DNA from: Streptomyces pseudovenezuelae
Lineage (GTDB): Bacteria > Actinomycetota > Actinomycetes > Streptomycetales > Streptomycetaceae
Assembly: GCF_001513955.1 (NCBI RefSeq)
Contig: NZ_KQ948151.1
Location: 54,188 to 118,187, forward strand
Length of the DNA: 64,000 bases
Direction of reading: 5' to 3'
The position numbers were made by a program, and so were the translations under genes. This document shows positions 8,672-16,961 of the stretch, piece by piece (within the stretch, counting starts at the first letter, position 1; every line of letters begins with the position of its first letter). Below the pieces are notes generated by a model. It ran no database searches and was not told the origin of the DNA. It saw nothing but the letters and a program-made list of their open reading frames with translations.

Positions 8672-8884
8672 TCAGTGCCGCACGGGCGTACGCACGACGG
8701 GCCGCTTCGGGAGGGGCGTCGCTTTCGGCGTACCGGCGCCCGCCGACCGGCGGGCGGCGCGGCGCCGCTGCCGGCGCAGGTACAGCTCGTCGAGCGCCGC
8801 GCTGAGCACGAAGGTGACGACCGTGGCTGTCACCAGGAGGACGGCGAACTGCCGCCAGAACTCCGGAGTCAGGCTCGTACCCAT
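8672..8884 (-). CDS. Small single-span membrane protein
   Basis: 70 residues with one hydrophobic helix (FAVLLVTATVVTFVLSAALD, about residues 13-32) followed by an Arg-rich tail (LRRQRRRAARR), predicting a membrane anchor with a cytoplasmic basic C-terminus. No family recognised. The palindrome at 9012-9027 lies between it and the divergent cyclic-nucleotide-type gene. Confidence 0.6.
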   Translation of the reverse strand: MGTSLTPEFWRQFAVLLVTATVVTFVLSAALDELYLRRQRRRAARRSAGAGTPKATPLPKRPVVRTPVRH

Positions 8885-9011
8885 GGTGTTCCGCCCCTTT
8901 CCCCTCTGTTTCCGCTCTGCCGAATGGCTCTGTCAGCACCATCGAACCGCGGTCCGAGGGGTGGCACAGGGTGCCACAGGGGTGCACCGGACCGCCGGAC
9001 GGACCGCTCCT

Positions 9012-9027
9012 GGGGCCAGGTGGCCCC
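9012..9027. promoter_or_regulatory. Palindrome GGGGCCAGGTGGCCCC
   Basis: A near-perfect 16-bp dyad (7+7 with a GG centre), 67 bases before the cNMP-binding gene and in the divergent spacer. One of the clearest members of the recurring element. Confidence 0.55.
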
Positions 9028-9094
9028 TGGTCCGTCCAGGACCGCACGCACACACTGGGGGTGGTAGTTCCGTACGGCCTGCTGGAGGCACGCC

Positions 9095-9559
9095 ATGAAC
9101 GCTCCCGCAACCACGAGCATGCCGCGGGCGCTGCCCGCCGAGCACCGGCAGAGGCTGATGGGGATCGCACGGGAGGTGGCGTTCCCCGAGGGCGCCCGGC
9201 TCTTCGAGGAGGGCGGCCGCGCCGACCGGTTCTGGATCATCCGCACCGGCACGGTCGACCTCGACATGCGTGTACCCGGTCGCCGGGCCGCCGTCATCGA
9301 GTCCCTCGGGCACAACGAACTCGTCGGCTGGTCCTGGCTGTTCCCTCCCTACACCTGGCATCTGGGCGCCGAGGCGGCCTCGCCGCTGCGGACGTTCGAG
9401 TTCGACGCCACGGCGGTACGGGAGATCTGCCAGGAGGACCCCGAGTTCGGCCGGACCATCGCCCGCTGGGTGGGGGAGGTCGTCGCGCACCGACTGCAGG
9501 CGGCCCGCATTCGGCTGCTGGATCTGTACGGCCCCTACGGCAGCGGGAGCCGACCGTGA
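9095..9559 (+). CDS. Cyclic nucleotide-binding (Crp-like) domain protein without DNA-binding domain
   Basis: 154 residues forming one cyclic nucleotide-binding beta-barrel: FPEGARLFEEGGRADRFWII (barrel start), GTVDLDM, then HNELVGWSWLFPPYTW at the place of the phosphate-binding cassette. There is no C-terminal helix-turn-helix, unlike Crp/Fnr regulators, so it is a stand-alone sensor or a partner-binding module. It lies 45 bases upstream of the CBS-BON gene on the same strand and is probably co-transcribed with it. Confidence 0.8.
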   Translation: MNAPATTSMPRALPAEHRQRLMGIAREVAFPEGARLFEEGGRADRFWIIRTGTVDLDMRVPGRRAAVIESLGHNELVGWSWLFPPYTWHLGAEAASPLRTFEFDATAVREICQEDPEFGRTIARWVGEVVAHRLQAARIRLLDLYGPYGSGSRP

Positions 9560-9604
9560 ACGCCCCTGACTGTCCGAAGTGACGAAGCGACCAAGGAGAG
9601 CGCC

Positions 9605-10264
9605 GTGCACGCATCCCCGCACATCGTGAGTGACGTGATGACCCGCTCCGTGGCCGCCGTCGGCCGTGGGGCCGCCTTCAAGGACATCGTGCGGACCCTG
9701 CAGGACCGCAGGGTCAGCGCTCTGCCCGTCGTGGATGGCGGGAACAAGGTCGTGGGGGTCGTCTCCGAGGCCGACCTGCTGCCCAAGGAGGAGTTCCGCG
9801 ACAGCGACCCCGACCGGCACACGCAGCTGCGGCGGCTGTCCGACCTGGCCAAGGCCGGCTCGGTCACCGCAGGTGAGCTGATGACCTCCCCCGCCCTGAC
9901 CATCCGGGCGGACGCGACGCTCGCGCTGGCCGCGCGGGAGATGGCCCGGGCACGGGTCAAGCGGCTGCCCGTCGTCGACGCGACAGGGCACCTGGAGGGC
10001 ATCGTCAGCCGGGCGGACCTGTTGAAGGTGTTCCTGCGGGACGATGAGGACGTGGCCGGGGAGATCAGACGAGAGGTCGTCTCGTACCTCTTCCCCTCAC
10101 CGGAGTCGGCCGTGCTGGTCGAGGTCCGGGACGGTGTCGTGACGCTCGGCGGCCGGGTCCGGGACACCTCGCTCGTGCCTGTGGCAGCGCGCCTGGTGCG
10201 GGCGGTCGAGGGGGTAGTGGACGTGGAGTTCGCCCTGGACGGCCCGAACAGGACCACGGGCTGA
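9605..10264 (+). CDS. CBS-pair plus BON domain protein
   Basis: 219 residues. Two CBS motifs (SDVMTRSVAAV..ALPVVDGGNKVVGVVSEADL at 8-55; GELMTSPALTI..RLPVVDATGHLEGIVSRADL at 92-138) form an adenine-nucleotide-sensing Bateman module. The C-terminal VLVEVRDGVVTLGGRVRD is a BON domain, usually a membrane or partner-binding fold. It is related to hypoxic response protein Hrp1 (Rv2626c) in the CBS part. A close paralogue lies at 26389-27096. Confidence 0.9.
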   Translation: MHASPHIVSDVMTRSVAAVGRGAAFKDIVRTLQDRRVSALPVVDGGNKVVGVVSEADLLPKEEFRDSDPDRHTQLRRLSDLAKAGSVTAGELMTSPALTIRADATLALAAREMARARVKRLPVVDATGHLEGIVSRADLLKVFLRDDEDVAGEIRREVVSYLFPSPESAVLVEVRDGVVTLGGRVRDTSLVPVAARLVRAVEGVVDVEFALDGPNRTTG

Positions 10265-10290
10265 GACTCGGTAACACTATGTGAAACGCG

Positions 10291-10310
10291 TGGGTCCGGT
10301 ACCGGACCCA
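10291..10310. promoter_or_regulatory. Perfect 20-bp palindrome
   Basis: TGGGTCCGGTACCGGACCCA is an exact inverted repeat just after the CBS-BON stop and before a LuxR-type remnant. It matches the GGGnCC..GGnCCC element, but as a hairpin it could also terminate transcription from the CBS gene. Confidence 0.5.
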
Positions 10311-10379
10311 TCCACCTGGTGCGACCGGCCCGGGCGGGTGATGATCGTCCTGATGCGCGGGCCCGCGTGTCTGTGTGCC

Positions 10380-10472
10380 ACATATCCGGGGATCAAGGTC
10401 TCCCGCCTGCTGGCCAAACTCGGCGTTCAGCGGCGCGTGCAGGCGGCGGTGCTCGCCACCCATCTGGAGTAG
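10380..10472 (+). pseudogene. LuxR-type response regulator, C-terminal fragment
   Basis: The last residues, KVSRLLAKLGVQRRVQAAVL ATHLE, match the recognition helix and tail of NarL/LuxR response regulators (usual form HVSRLLAKLGLRDRVQAAVL). Everything upstream in this frame is unrelated. A remnant of about 28 codons, ending at the TAG at 10470-10472. Confidence 0.5.
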
Positions 10473-10498
10473 CCCGAGCCGGGGGACCGTCCCGCGCG

Positions 10499-10777
10499 AT
10501 GATGCGCGGCGTTCGCCGGACCGGCGGAGTGTTTCCGCCGCAGGCCTGCGTCGCCGTCGCCGCCTGCTCCGTGGCTCTCGTGCCGTTCCGGGAGGCCGCC
10601 GTGGCCGCTGTCGCCGTGACTCGGCCGACCGTGGGCGCCTGGGCCACGCTGCTGCCCCGGAACGGCGATCTGCAGTCGATTCTGCGCGCCCTGAGCGTCC
10701 TCGCCGCGTTCGCCGTGGCTCTCCTCGTGCTCACGTCCCTGGCTCTGCGACGTCGTCGGACGGACGGGGCACCGTGA
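10499..10777 (+). CDS. Small membrane protein, hypothetical
   Basis: From ATG 10499 a 92-residue product with a moderately hydrophobic N-terminal half and one clear C-terminal span (LRALSVLAAFAVALLVLTSLA) ending in RRRRTDGAP, suggesting a cytoplasmic C-terminus. No family recognised. A start at 10502 is equally possible. Confidence 0.4.
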   Translation: MMRGVRRTGGVFPPQACVAVAACSVALVPFREAAVAAVAVTRPTVGAWATLLPRNGDLQSILRALSVLAAFAVALLVLTSLALRRRRTDGAP

Positions 10778-10820
10778 GGCTCGCGAGAGCGCTCGGTACT
10801 CTCCTGCCGGCACCTCGCCA

Positions 10821-13190
10821 TCAGTCTCCGAGCACCAGTCGGGCCGTCTCCCCCGGTTGCAGGCAGACCGCCCGGCCCGGCAGTTGTACGTCGATCGGTG
10901 AGCCGTCGGAGGAGGGCACCGCAATCTCCAGCAGTCCGCGCTCCAGCCTGAGTTTCACACCCCAGTGACCCTGATAGCGCAGCGCGAAGCCGTACGAGGA
11001 CAGTTCCGGCAGCGGTACCGGATCGAGCCACAGCGCCCCGCCGCGTGTCTCCAGACCGGTCAGTCCGCGCTGCACGAGATCGAGCGTCCCCGCCATGGCG
11101 CCGAGGTGGATGCCCTCGCCGGTGGTGCCGCCCTGGACGTCGGCGATGTCGCCCTGGAGCGCCTCCTGACAGAACTTCCAGGCTTCGGCGCGCCGGGCCC
11201 GGGCCAGGACCCAGCCGTGGACCAGCCCGCTGAGCGTGGAGCCGTGGCTGGTGCGCCGCAGATAGTGGTCGACGGTGCGCCGCCAGGTGTCCTCGCCGAG
11301 GCGCAGCCCCAAGCGGCGGAACAGGCCTTCCAGTTCGGCCGGTGCGAAGAGGTAGCCGAGCATCAGGACGTCGGCCTGTTTGGAGGCTCGGTAGCGGTTG
11401 ACGGTGTCTCCCTCCGCCTCGAGGATCCGGTCGAGGCGCCTGATGTCGCCGTACTTCTCCCGGTAGCCCGCCCAGTCGAGTTCGGCGAGGTCGCCATAGC
11501 CTTCGAACTGGCTGATCACGCCGTCGTGGAAGGGCACATGGAGGGTGCGGGAGACATCCTCCCACTGCTCGAGCTCGCCGCCGTCCAGCCCCGCCCGCTC
11601 GACGAGTTCCCGTCGTCGGGGCTCAGGGAGCGACTCCAGCAGCTCCAACGTGCGGGCAAGCACCCACGCGGCGGTGACGTTCGTGTACGCGTTGTCGTCC
11701 AGGCCCGGTTCCGTCGCATCGGGATACCCGTCGTGGTACTCGTCGGGACCGACCACACCCTTGATGCGATGGCGGCCCAGCGTCTCGTCGTAGACGGCGG
11801 AGTCGGCCCAGAAGCGCGCGATCTGCAGCAGCATCTCGGCGCCCTTGGTGTGCCGGAACTCGGCGTCGCCGCTTGCCTCGCAGTACTGCCACACGTTGTA
11901 CGCGATGGCCGAGCCGACGTGGTACTGGAGTCGGGAATGGTCGGGCAGCCAGCGTCCCGAGCGCGGGTTGAGGTGCAGTTGCTGGGTCTCCTCGCGCCCG
12001 TCGCTGCCGCTCTGCCAGGGATACAGCGCACCCCGGCGGCCCGACTCCGAAGCAGCGGTGCACGCCTGCTCGAGTCGGCGGTGCCGGTAGCGGAGCAGGG
12101 CGCGGGAGACCTCGGGGAAGTGCAGGTTGAGGTAGGGCAGGACGAACAGCTCGTCCCAGAAGACGTGGCCGCGGTAGGCCTCGCCGTGCAGTCCGCGGGC
12201 GGGTACGCCGACGTCGAGGTCGGCTGTGTGCGGGGAGAGCGTCTGCAGGACGTGGAAGAGGTGCAGCCCCAGGATACGGCCCGCCTCGCCGTCGACCTGG
12301 AGGTCCGCACGGCGCCAGAGCTGGTCCCAGGCCGTGAGGTGCGGCTCCAGGAGGTCGTCGAAGTCCGGGGCCCGGGTCACCCGGTCGACCGCGGCGAACA
12401 GCGGGTCACTGATCGCCGGGTCGCGCGAGGTGTGCAGGGCGACGGTCTTGTCGACGACGGCCGTCCGCCCCGCCGCCAGTTCGAGGACCAGCCGCTGGGC
12501 GGCACGCCGGACGTCGTGGCCAGTCGTGGCCGGCGCGTCGGCACGGAGGCGGGAAGCCATGGCGATACGGATGTCGGACGTACGGGTGCGGCAGCGCAGC
12601 CACACGGTGTCCGCGGCGGCGCTCCCGGTCTGCGCGTGGGTGAGGTGATGACCGTCCAGGTCCCGGTAGCGGGGCACACCGGAGTTGGTGACGGAGCCGT
12701 CGAGCGCCGCCTCGACATCGAGCCGGCCGGAGAAGCCCTCGGCGGTGAACTCGGTTCGCAGCGCCGCCAGATGAGAATCCGCCATGTGCACGAGGCGCTG
12801 CTGACGCACCGCCAGCACCCGTCCCTCGCCGAGGCCGTAGCGCGTGCGCCGCTCCAGCAACCCGGCAGACAGGTGCAGGGTCGTACGGTGCTCGAGCACG
12901 GTCGCGGTCTCGGGGGTGACCCACGGCTGCCCTGGCAGGCGGAAGCGCAGGAACAGCCAGTTCGGCACGTTCACCAAGTCCTCGTTCTCGACCTGGTGGC
13001 CGGCCACGTCGGAGGTGAGACGGTTGTAGCAGCCGGCTATGTAGGTGCCCGGGTAGTGCACCTCGTCCGCGGCGCACTCGGGCAGGGCCCCGCGCGTGGC
13101 GAAGTAGCCGTTGCCCAGTGTGCACAGCGATTCCCTCAGGCGCTCGTCGGCGGGCTCGTAGCCCTCGTACTCCCAGGTCCAGTCCGTCAC
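10821..13190 (-). CDS. Glycoside hydrolase family 65 protein (disaccharide phosphorylase or hydrolase)
   Basis: 789 residues, the normal GH65 length. The N-terminal part (MTDWTWEYEGY..LGNGYFATRGALPE) is the beta-sandwich start. The catalytic barrel has VVGPDEYHDGYPDATEPGLD, with the general-acid Glu in GPDEYH, and RTSHGSTLSGLVHGW, the phosphate-loop region. Members phosphorolyse or hydrolyse trehalose, maltose, kojibiose or nigerose; the specificity cannot be read here. In actinobacteria the gene is often paired with an HAD phosphatase or beta-phosphoglucomutase; here only a remnant of such a gene lies immediately upstream (13187-13330). Confidence 0.9.
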   Translation of the reverse strand: MTDWTWEYEGYEPADERLRESLCTLGNGYFATRGALPECAADEVHYPGTYIAGCYNRLTSDVAGHQVENEDLVNVPNWLFLRFRLPGQPWVTPETATVLEHRTTLHLSAGLLERRTRYGLGEGRVLAVRQQRLVHMADSHLAALRTEFTAEGFSGRLDVEAALDGSVTNSGVPRYRDLDGHHLTHAQTGSAAADTVWLRCRTRTSDIRIAMASRLRADAPATTGHDVRRAAQRLVLELAAGRTAVVDKTVALHTSRDPAISDPLFAAVDRVTRAPDFDDLLEPHLTAWDQLWRRADLQVDGEAGRILGLHLFHVLQTLSPHTADLDVGVPARGLHGEAYRGHVFWDELFVLPYLNLHFPEVSRALLRYRHRRLEQACTAASESGRRGALYPWQSGSDGREETQQLHLNPRSGRWLPDHSRLQYHVGSAIAYNVWQYCEASGDAEFRHTKGAEMLLQIARFWADSAVYDETLGRHRIKGVVGPDEYHDGYPDATEPGLDDNAYTNVTAAWVLARTLELLESLPEPRRRELVERAGLDGGELEQWEDVSRTLHVPFHDGVISQFEGYGDLAELDWAGYREKYGDIRRLDRILEAEGDTVNRYRASKQADVLMLGYLFAPAELEGLFRRLGLRLGEDTWRRTVDHYLRRTSHGSTLSGLVHGWVLARARRAEAWKFCQEALQGDIADVQGGTTGEGIHLGAMAGTLDLVQRGLTGLETRGGALWLDPVPLPELSSYGFALRYQGHWGVKLRLERGLLEIAVPSSDGSPIDVQLPGRAVCLQPGETARLVLGD

Positions 13191-13330
13191 TTCGACGCTC
13201 CTTGCGCGACCAGTTCTCCCAGGCCGGGTGGGACGATGTCGGCCCCGTGCCGCCGCAGTCCCAGGGCACGCGGCGGCCGGCTCGTTCCGGGATACGCGTC
13301 GACGCCATACGCCCGCATCCGGTCAGTGAA
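13187..13330 (-). pseudogene. HAD-family hydrolase, C-terminal remnant
   Basis: The minus-strand frame ends ALGLRRHGADIVPPGLGELV just before the GH65 start, and overlaps it by 4 bases in the GTGA fashion expected of a coupled pair. The pattern LRRHGADIVV.DLAEL is the usual end of beta-phosphoglucomutase-like HAD proteins. The catalytic DxDG motif and core are absent upstream, so this is a decayed partner of the GH65 gene. Confidence 0.4.
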
Positions 13331-13506
13331 CAGGCGCTCCCTGTCCGCCGTCACGGCACGCGCGGTCCCGGCCGACGCGTCGATGCTGCGTGGGCGCGGG
13401 ATGGCCGTGGCGCCGCCGGGGCGGGACCTGCTGTCCACGTGCCGCAGACCGTCGTCCCGTACGTCTGACGGGCGGCCCTGGTCGGGCGTCGGCGGACGGC
13501 GCACGC

Positions 13507-14382
13507 TCATGCCTGCTGCGGCACAACCGCGACCGGGCAGACGGAGTGGTGCAGCAACGTGTGCGCCACCCTGCCGAGTTGCAAGCCGACGTGACCGGTG
13601 CGGCGCTGCGCTCCGACGATGAGAAGGTCCGCTGCGGCCGACCGGGCCAGGAGCACCTTGCGCGCCGGTCCCTCGACCGTGCTGCGGCGCACCCGCACCC
13701 CGGGATGGTCCGCGACCGCCTCCTCCAGCAGGGAGTCGAGCAGAGCGGAGGCCCGCTCCTCGTGGCGGTGCGCCGGGCTCTCGGCCAACTTGGGGTGGTC
13801 GGCGCCCTCGTGCGCGGGGCAGCGCCAGGCGCGCACCACGTCCAGGGTGCACCCGCGCACCTCGGCCTCGCGGAAGGCGAACCGCACTGCCTCACCGCTG
13901 GTCGCCGACTCCCCCACGCCGAGCACGATCCGCTCGTGAGTGGCCTCGACCCCGGCCTTGTCGCCACGGACGACGACCACGGGCCCGTAGGCACGGGCCG
14001 CCACGGCCAGTCCGACGGAGCCGAGAAGCAGGCCCGCCAGCTCGCCACGGCCGCGCGAGCCCGTCACCAGCAAGGACGCATTACGGCCTTCGCGGAGCAG
14101 CGTGGCCGCCGCTTCCTCGGGGACGACCTCGGCGGTGACCTTCGTATCCGGGTTGCGCCGACCGGCGCGCTCCGCCGCAGAGGCGACCACGTGCTCGGCC
14201 ATCACCCGCTCAGAGGGGCGTTCGAGGCTGTCGGACGGAAGGGCACCTTCGTAGTGTTCCCACTTCGAGGCGTACACCAGCCGCAACGGCAGACCGTGCC
14301 GAGCCGCCTCGTCCACGGCCCAGTCGAGCGCCGTCAGGCTCCCGTCCGATCCGTCGACGCCCACGACCAGGGGCAGCTCCAT
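13507..14382 (-). CDS. Universal stress protein, tandem UspA domains
   Basis: 291 residues. Domain 1 starts PLVVGVDGSDGSLTALDWA and carries GSRGRGELAGLLLGSVG. Domain 2 starts ERIVLGVGESATSG and carries GAQRRTGHVGLQLGRVA. It is most like the Usp at 6683-7576, including the internal AYGPVVVVRGDKA segment, so the two are probably duplicates. ATG 14382 is preceded by GGTGGGG. A GGGGCCGTTCGGCCC palindrome lies about 105 bases upstream. Confidence 0.9.
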   Translation of the reverse strand: MELPLVVGVDGSDGSLTALDWAVDEAARHGLPLRLVYASKWEHYEGALPSDSLERPSERVMAEHVVASAAERAGRRNPDTKVTAEVVPEEAAATLLREGRNASLLVTGSRGRGELAGLLLGSVGLAVAARAYGPVVVVRGDKAGVEATHERIVLGVGESATSGEAVRFAFREAEVRGCTLDVVRAWRCPAHEGADHPKLAESPAHRHEERASALLDSLLEEAVADHPGVRVRRSTVEGPARKVLLARSAAADLLIVGAQRRTGHVGLQLGRVAHTLLHHSVCPVAVVPQQA

Positions 14383-14486
14383 CTTCCCCACCGCCTTTCG
14401 TCGGTCTCTACGGGAATCAGCACGCAACTCCACCTTCACCGTGACACCCCCGGCCGGGATACGGCAGGGGTGGTTCGGCCCCGGAC

Positions 14487-14501
14487 GGGGCCGTTCGGCC
14501 C
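14487..14501. promoter_or_regulatory. Palindrome GGGGCCGTTCGGCCC
   Basis: GGGCCG-TT-CGGCCC is an exact dyad apart from its centre, about 105 bases before the Usp at 14382. The 14383-14751 interval otherwise holds no gene, only this site and the related one at 14582-14595. Confidence 0.55.
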
Positions 14502-14581
14502 ATGCCGCGGCACACCGAGGAAGCACGGATGCCCGGCTGCACCGGCGCAGAGACGGCACAGGAACCTGGGAACCGGACCGA

Positions 14582-14595
14582 GGGCCACTCGGCCC
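14582..14595. promoter_or_regulatory. Palindrome GGGCCACTCGGCCC
   Basis: Another member of the recurring element, about 157 bases before the small membrane protein gene at 14752. Confidence 0.4.
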
Positions 14596-14751
14596 GGCCA
14601 CCTGCCCGCTCAGCCCCTGGGCTGCCCGCTTCCCCGCCCGGACGCTGGAAGGGAACGGATGCGGGTTTCCGGCACCGACGGATGCCCGCGATGCGCACCT
14701 CTTCGAAAAGCCCGAGGTGCACTGCGGAAGATCGATCAGAGGCAGGCGGTC

Positions 14752-14976
14752 ATGGTTCCTCTCATCTTGATCGGTGCGGCCGTGCTGGGCGCGTGCCTGG
14801 TGTTCGGCTACAGCTCGTTCATCGTCGGCTTCGCCCTGATGTGCGCCGGCGTGATCGGCCTGATCATGTTCGTGGCCACGCCCGGAATGGTCCGGCGGCC
14901 CGGCGAGCGGGAGACGGTCGTCGAGGAGCGCCACTACATCGGGGACCATGACGACCATCGGCACTACCGGTCGTGA
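14752..14976 (+). CDS. Small two-span membrane protein
   Basis: 74 residues with two adjacent hydrophobic helices (PLILIGAAVLGACLVFGY and IVGFALMCAGVIGLIMFVA) and a charged tail rich in His (YIGDHDDHRHYRS) that could bind metal. ATG 14752 fits the start of the hydrophobic stretch. Function unknown. Confidence 0.55.
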   Translation: MVPLILIGAAVLGACLVFGYSSFIVGFALMCAGVIGLIMFVATPGMVRRPGERETVVEERHYIGDHDDHRHYRS

Positions 14977-15281
14977 ACGGGTCTCCGGGCCTCCCCGCGG
15001 CCGGTCCCGTGACCGTATGGGGACGGCGGGTGCCATGGCCGGGCCCGGCGGCGAACTCTGCTGTCTCGATAGGCCCGGCCTTGCGCGCGGTCGTGGTGCG
15101 GGGCCCGTCCGCGCGGCCGGGGTGGGGGGCCGCCCGCCCAGGGCTGCCTGCGGCACGCGCCGGTTCCCGTGATGCCGGACGGTCCGCGTCGGTCCCGGAC
15201 GGACAGGTTCCCTTCAGCGGACCGCGGCCGTGGGAGCCGACGGTACCGCTGCGGGACACGAGGGAATGCCGAGGTGACGTC
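14977..15281. other. Gene-free spacer
   Basis: No credible gene or RNA was seen in these 305 bases. The right end carries GAGGTGA, the ribosome-binding site of the flavodoxin gene. Confidence 0.4.
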
Positions 15282-15791
15282 ATGGACGTACTCGTCGGAT
15301 ACGCGACCGCGCAGGGCTCGACCCGTGGTGTCGCCGAGCGCCTGGCCGCCGGGCTGGTCGAACAGGGGCTGACGGCCGAGGCGCGGCCCATGGAGAGCGT
15401 GGACGACGCGGATGCCTACAAGGCGTTCGTCCTCGGCAGCGCCGTGCATGGACAGGCGTGGCTCGATCCCGCCAGGGACTTCGTGCGCGAGAACCTCGAC
15501 GTGCTGGGCCCCCGCCCGCTATGGATCTTCAGTGTGGGGATGCCTGCCGCCCTGCGCGGGCCGTGGCGGGACCTGGTCCCGAAAGAGATCCCGGCGATCG
15601 AGGAGCGCTTGCCCAGCGGTCTGCACTTCCGCGAGCACCGGCTGTTCTCGGGCGTCGTCACCAGGGCCCACCTGCCGCGCGCCGGGCGCATCATGTTCCG
15701 GCTTGTCGGCGGCCGCTTCGGGGACTACCGCGACTGGGCCGCGATCGACGCATGGGCGTCCGAGATCGCCGGCGCGCTGACTCGCCGCTGA
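15282..15791 (+). CDS. Flavodoxin-domain protein
   Basis: 169 residues. The N-terminal VGYATAQGSTRGVAERLA is the FMN phosphate-binding loop of flavodoxins (T/S-x-T/S-G-x-T), and FVLGSAVHGQAWLDPARDF resembles the HemG/flavodoxin-like protoporphyrinogen oxidase group. It is likely a cytosolic FMN electron carrier or quinone/protoporphyrinogen oxidoreductase. GAGGTGA sits just upstream of ATG 15282. The setting among Usp and redox genes suits an anaerobic or low-energy redox role (inference). Confidence 0.8.
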   Translation: MDVLVGYATAQGSTRGVAERLAAGLVEQGLTAEARPMESVDDADAYKAFVLGSAVHGQAWLDPARDFVRENLDVLGPRPLWIFSVGMPAALRGPWRDLVPKEIPAIEERLPSGLHFREHRLFSGVVTRAHLPRAGRIMFRLVGGRFGDYRDWAAIDAWASEIAGALTRR

Positions 15792-16186
15792 ACACGGTTC
15801 GTATCGACAGACAGCAGACGGCTCGGCACCGCATGGAGGCGCGGGTGCTCCCTGCCCGTCGCGTCCGTCGGCCGGCTCCTCTCCTCTCCTCTCCTCTCCG
15901 GGACAACGGCGCGTGGGCCGACCGGCCTGGGCTCCGTACAGCTCGCAAGGGCGCTGAGTCCTGCGAAGACCTCGTATGCCTCTTGCCTGCGGTCGAGCGG
16001 GAGGTGCGGGTGACCAGCTATGAAATCGGCGGCCGGCCGCCGCCGTCCCCGCTCCGGTGAGCACGGATCTGCCGAGCACAGGCCGACCGGCCCCGGATCC
16101 CACCCGGACGGCCCCTGTCCCGTCCCGCTGCCCCGGGACACCTTCGGAGAGTGGCGAGCACAGGGACGGCGGAGGAGGGCTGACGG
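15792..16186. other. Spacer with CTCCT microsatellite
   Basis: About 395 bases without a credible gene. It contains a short tandem CTCCT run around 15885-15900 and, near its right end, GGAGGAGGG, the ribosome-binding site of the next gene. Confidence 0.35.
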
Positions 16187-16771
16187 ATGCGTGGCAGTGG
16201 CAGAACGACGAAGCGACTGTGGCGGTGGCGGAGCAATCCGCTGAGACGACCCGACGACACCATCGAAGCCTGGATCATCCTGGCGATGTGGGCAGTATTC
16301 GCGGTGGGGGGCGCTGTCGCCGGACTGGTGACGGCCCACACAGTCGCCGAGGGATTCGCCCACCAGCGCGCCGAACGACATTCCGCCCGGGCCGTCCTGC
16401 TCAGCGCCGTCCCGCCGGCTGTGCCCGCGGTCAAGGGCCCCGGGAGCCGGGCTCGGGCGAAGGTCCGCTGGACGGCCCCTGACGGCACCACCCACGACGG
16501 ATACGCCCAGGTCGAGCGCGGGCTGCGGGCCGGGGCCCGGACAACGGTCTGGCAGGACGACCAGGGCGCCCTCACCACCGAACCGACCGGTCCGGCCGAG
16601 GCCGCCGCCGAGGCTGTCCTTTTCGGGGTGGCCGCGGTGTTCACCGTCTCCGGCGTCACGTTCGGCGCCGGTGCCGCCGTACGGTCGCGACTCGACCAGC
16701 GGCGCTTCGCCGAGTGGGGCAGGGAGTGGGACCTGGTCGGCCCGCAGTGGGGTGGCCGCAAGGCCGGCTGA
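16187..16771 (+). CDS. Rv1733c-family two-span membrane protein
   Basis: 194 residues. A basic start with RLWRWRSNPLRRPDD is followed by a transmembrane helix (AWIILAMWAVFAVGGAVAGLV), an extracytoplasmic domain (ARAKVRWTAPDGTTHDGYAQV..GARTTVW), a second span (LFGVAAVFTVSGVTFGAG) and a tail ending EWDLVGPQWGG. This architecture is that of M. tuberculosis Rv1733c, a DosR-regulon antigen of unknown function. GGAGGAGGG precedes ATG 16187 by 7 bases. A paralogue lies at 38274-38843. Confidence 0.85.
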   Translation: MRGSGRTTKRLWRWRSNPLRRPDDTIEAWIILAMWAVFAVGGAVAGLVTAHTVAEGFAHQRAERHSARAVLLSAVPPAVPAVKGPGSRARAKVRWTAPDGTTHDGYAQVERGLRAGARTTVWQDDQGALTTEPTGPAEAAAEAVLFGVAAVFTVSGVTFGAGAAVRSRLDQRRFAEWGREWDLVGPQWGGRKAG

Positions 16772-16816
16772 TGCCGGGATCACCGACAACACGGTTCGTC
16801 GTGCGTGCCGTCGACA

Positions 16817-16832
16817 GGGTCCATGGGGCCCC
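16817..16832. promoter_or_regulatory. Palindrome GGGTCCATGGGGCCCC
   Basis: GGGTCC-ATGG-GGCCCC, 130 bases before the phosphoribosyltransferase-hydrolase fusion; a member of the recurring element. Confidence 0.45.
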
Positions 16833-16961
16833 GGGACAGGGCCGAACGCCTCTGCCGCGCCCCCCGCAGGCGCGTTGCAATGGAGGAAGCAGGGAGGACT
16901 TCCTGCTGTGGTGCGGTGGTCGCGTTCGCCGCGCCGTGACGCTCGGCCGGGGAGGCCGCAT

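Noticed and set aside
10291..10310. The perfect 20-bp palindrome as a phage or plasmid attachment site
   Set aside because: No integrase, tRNA or direct repeat is nearby; it fits the recurring regulator element or a terminator better.
10965..13622. An 885-codon open frame on the + strand
   Set aside because: It lies wholly antisense to the well-supported GH65 gene and the Usp region; its composition is the usual mirror of high-GC codon use and shows no family signature.
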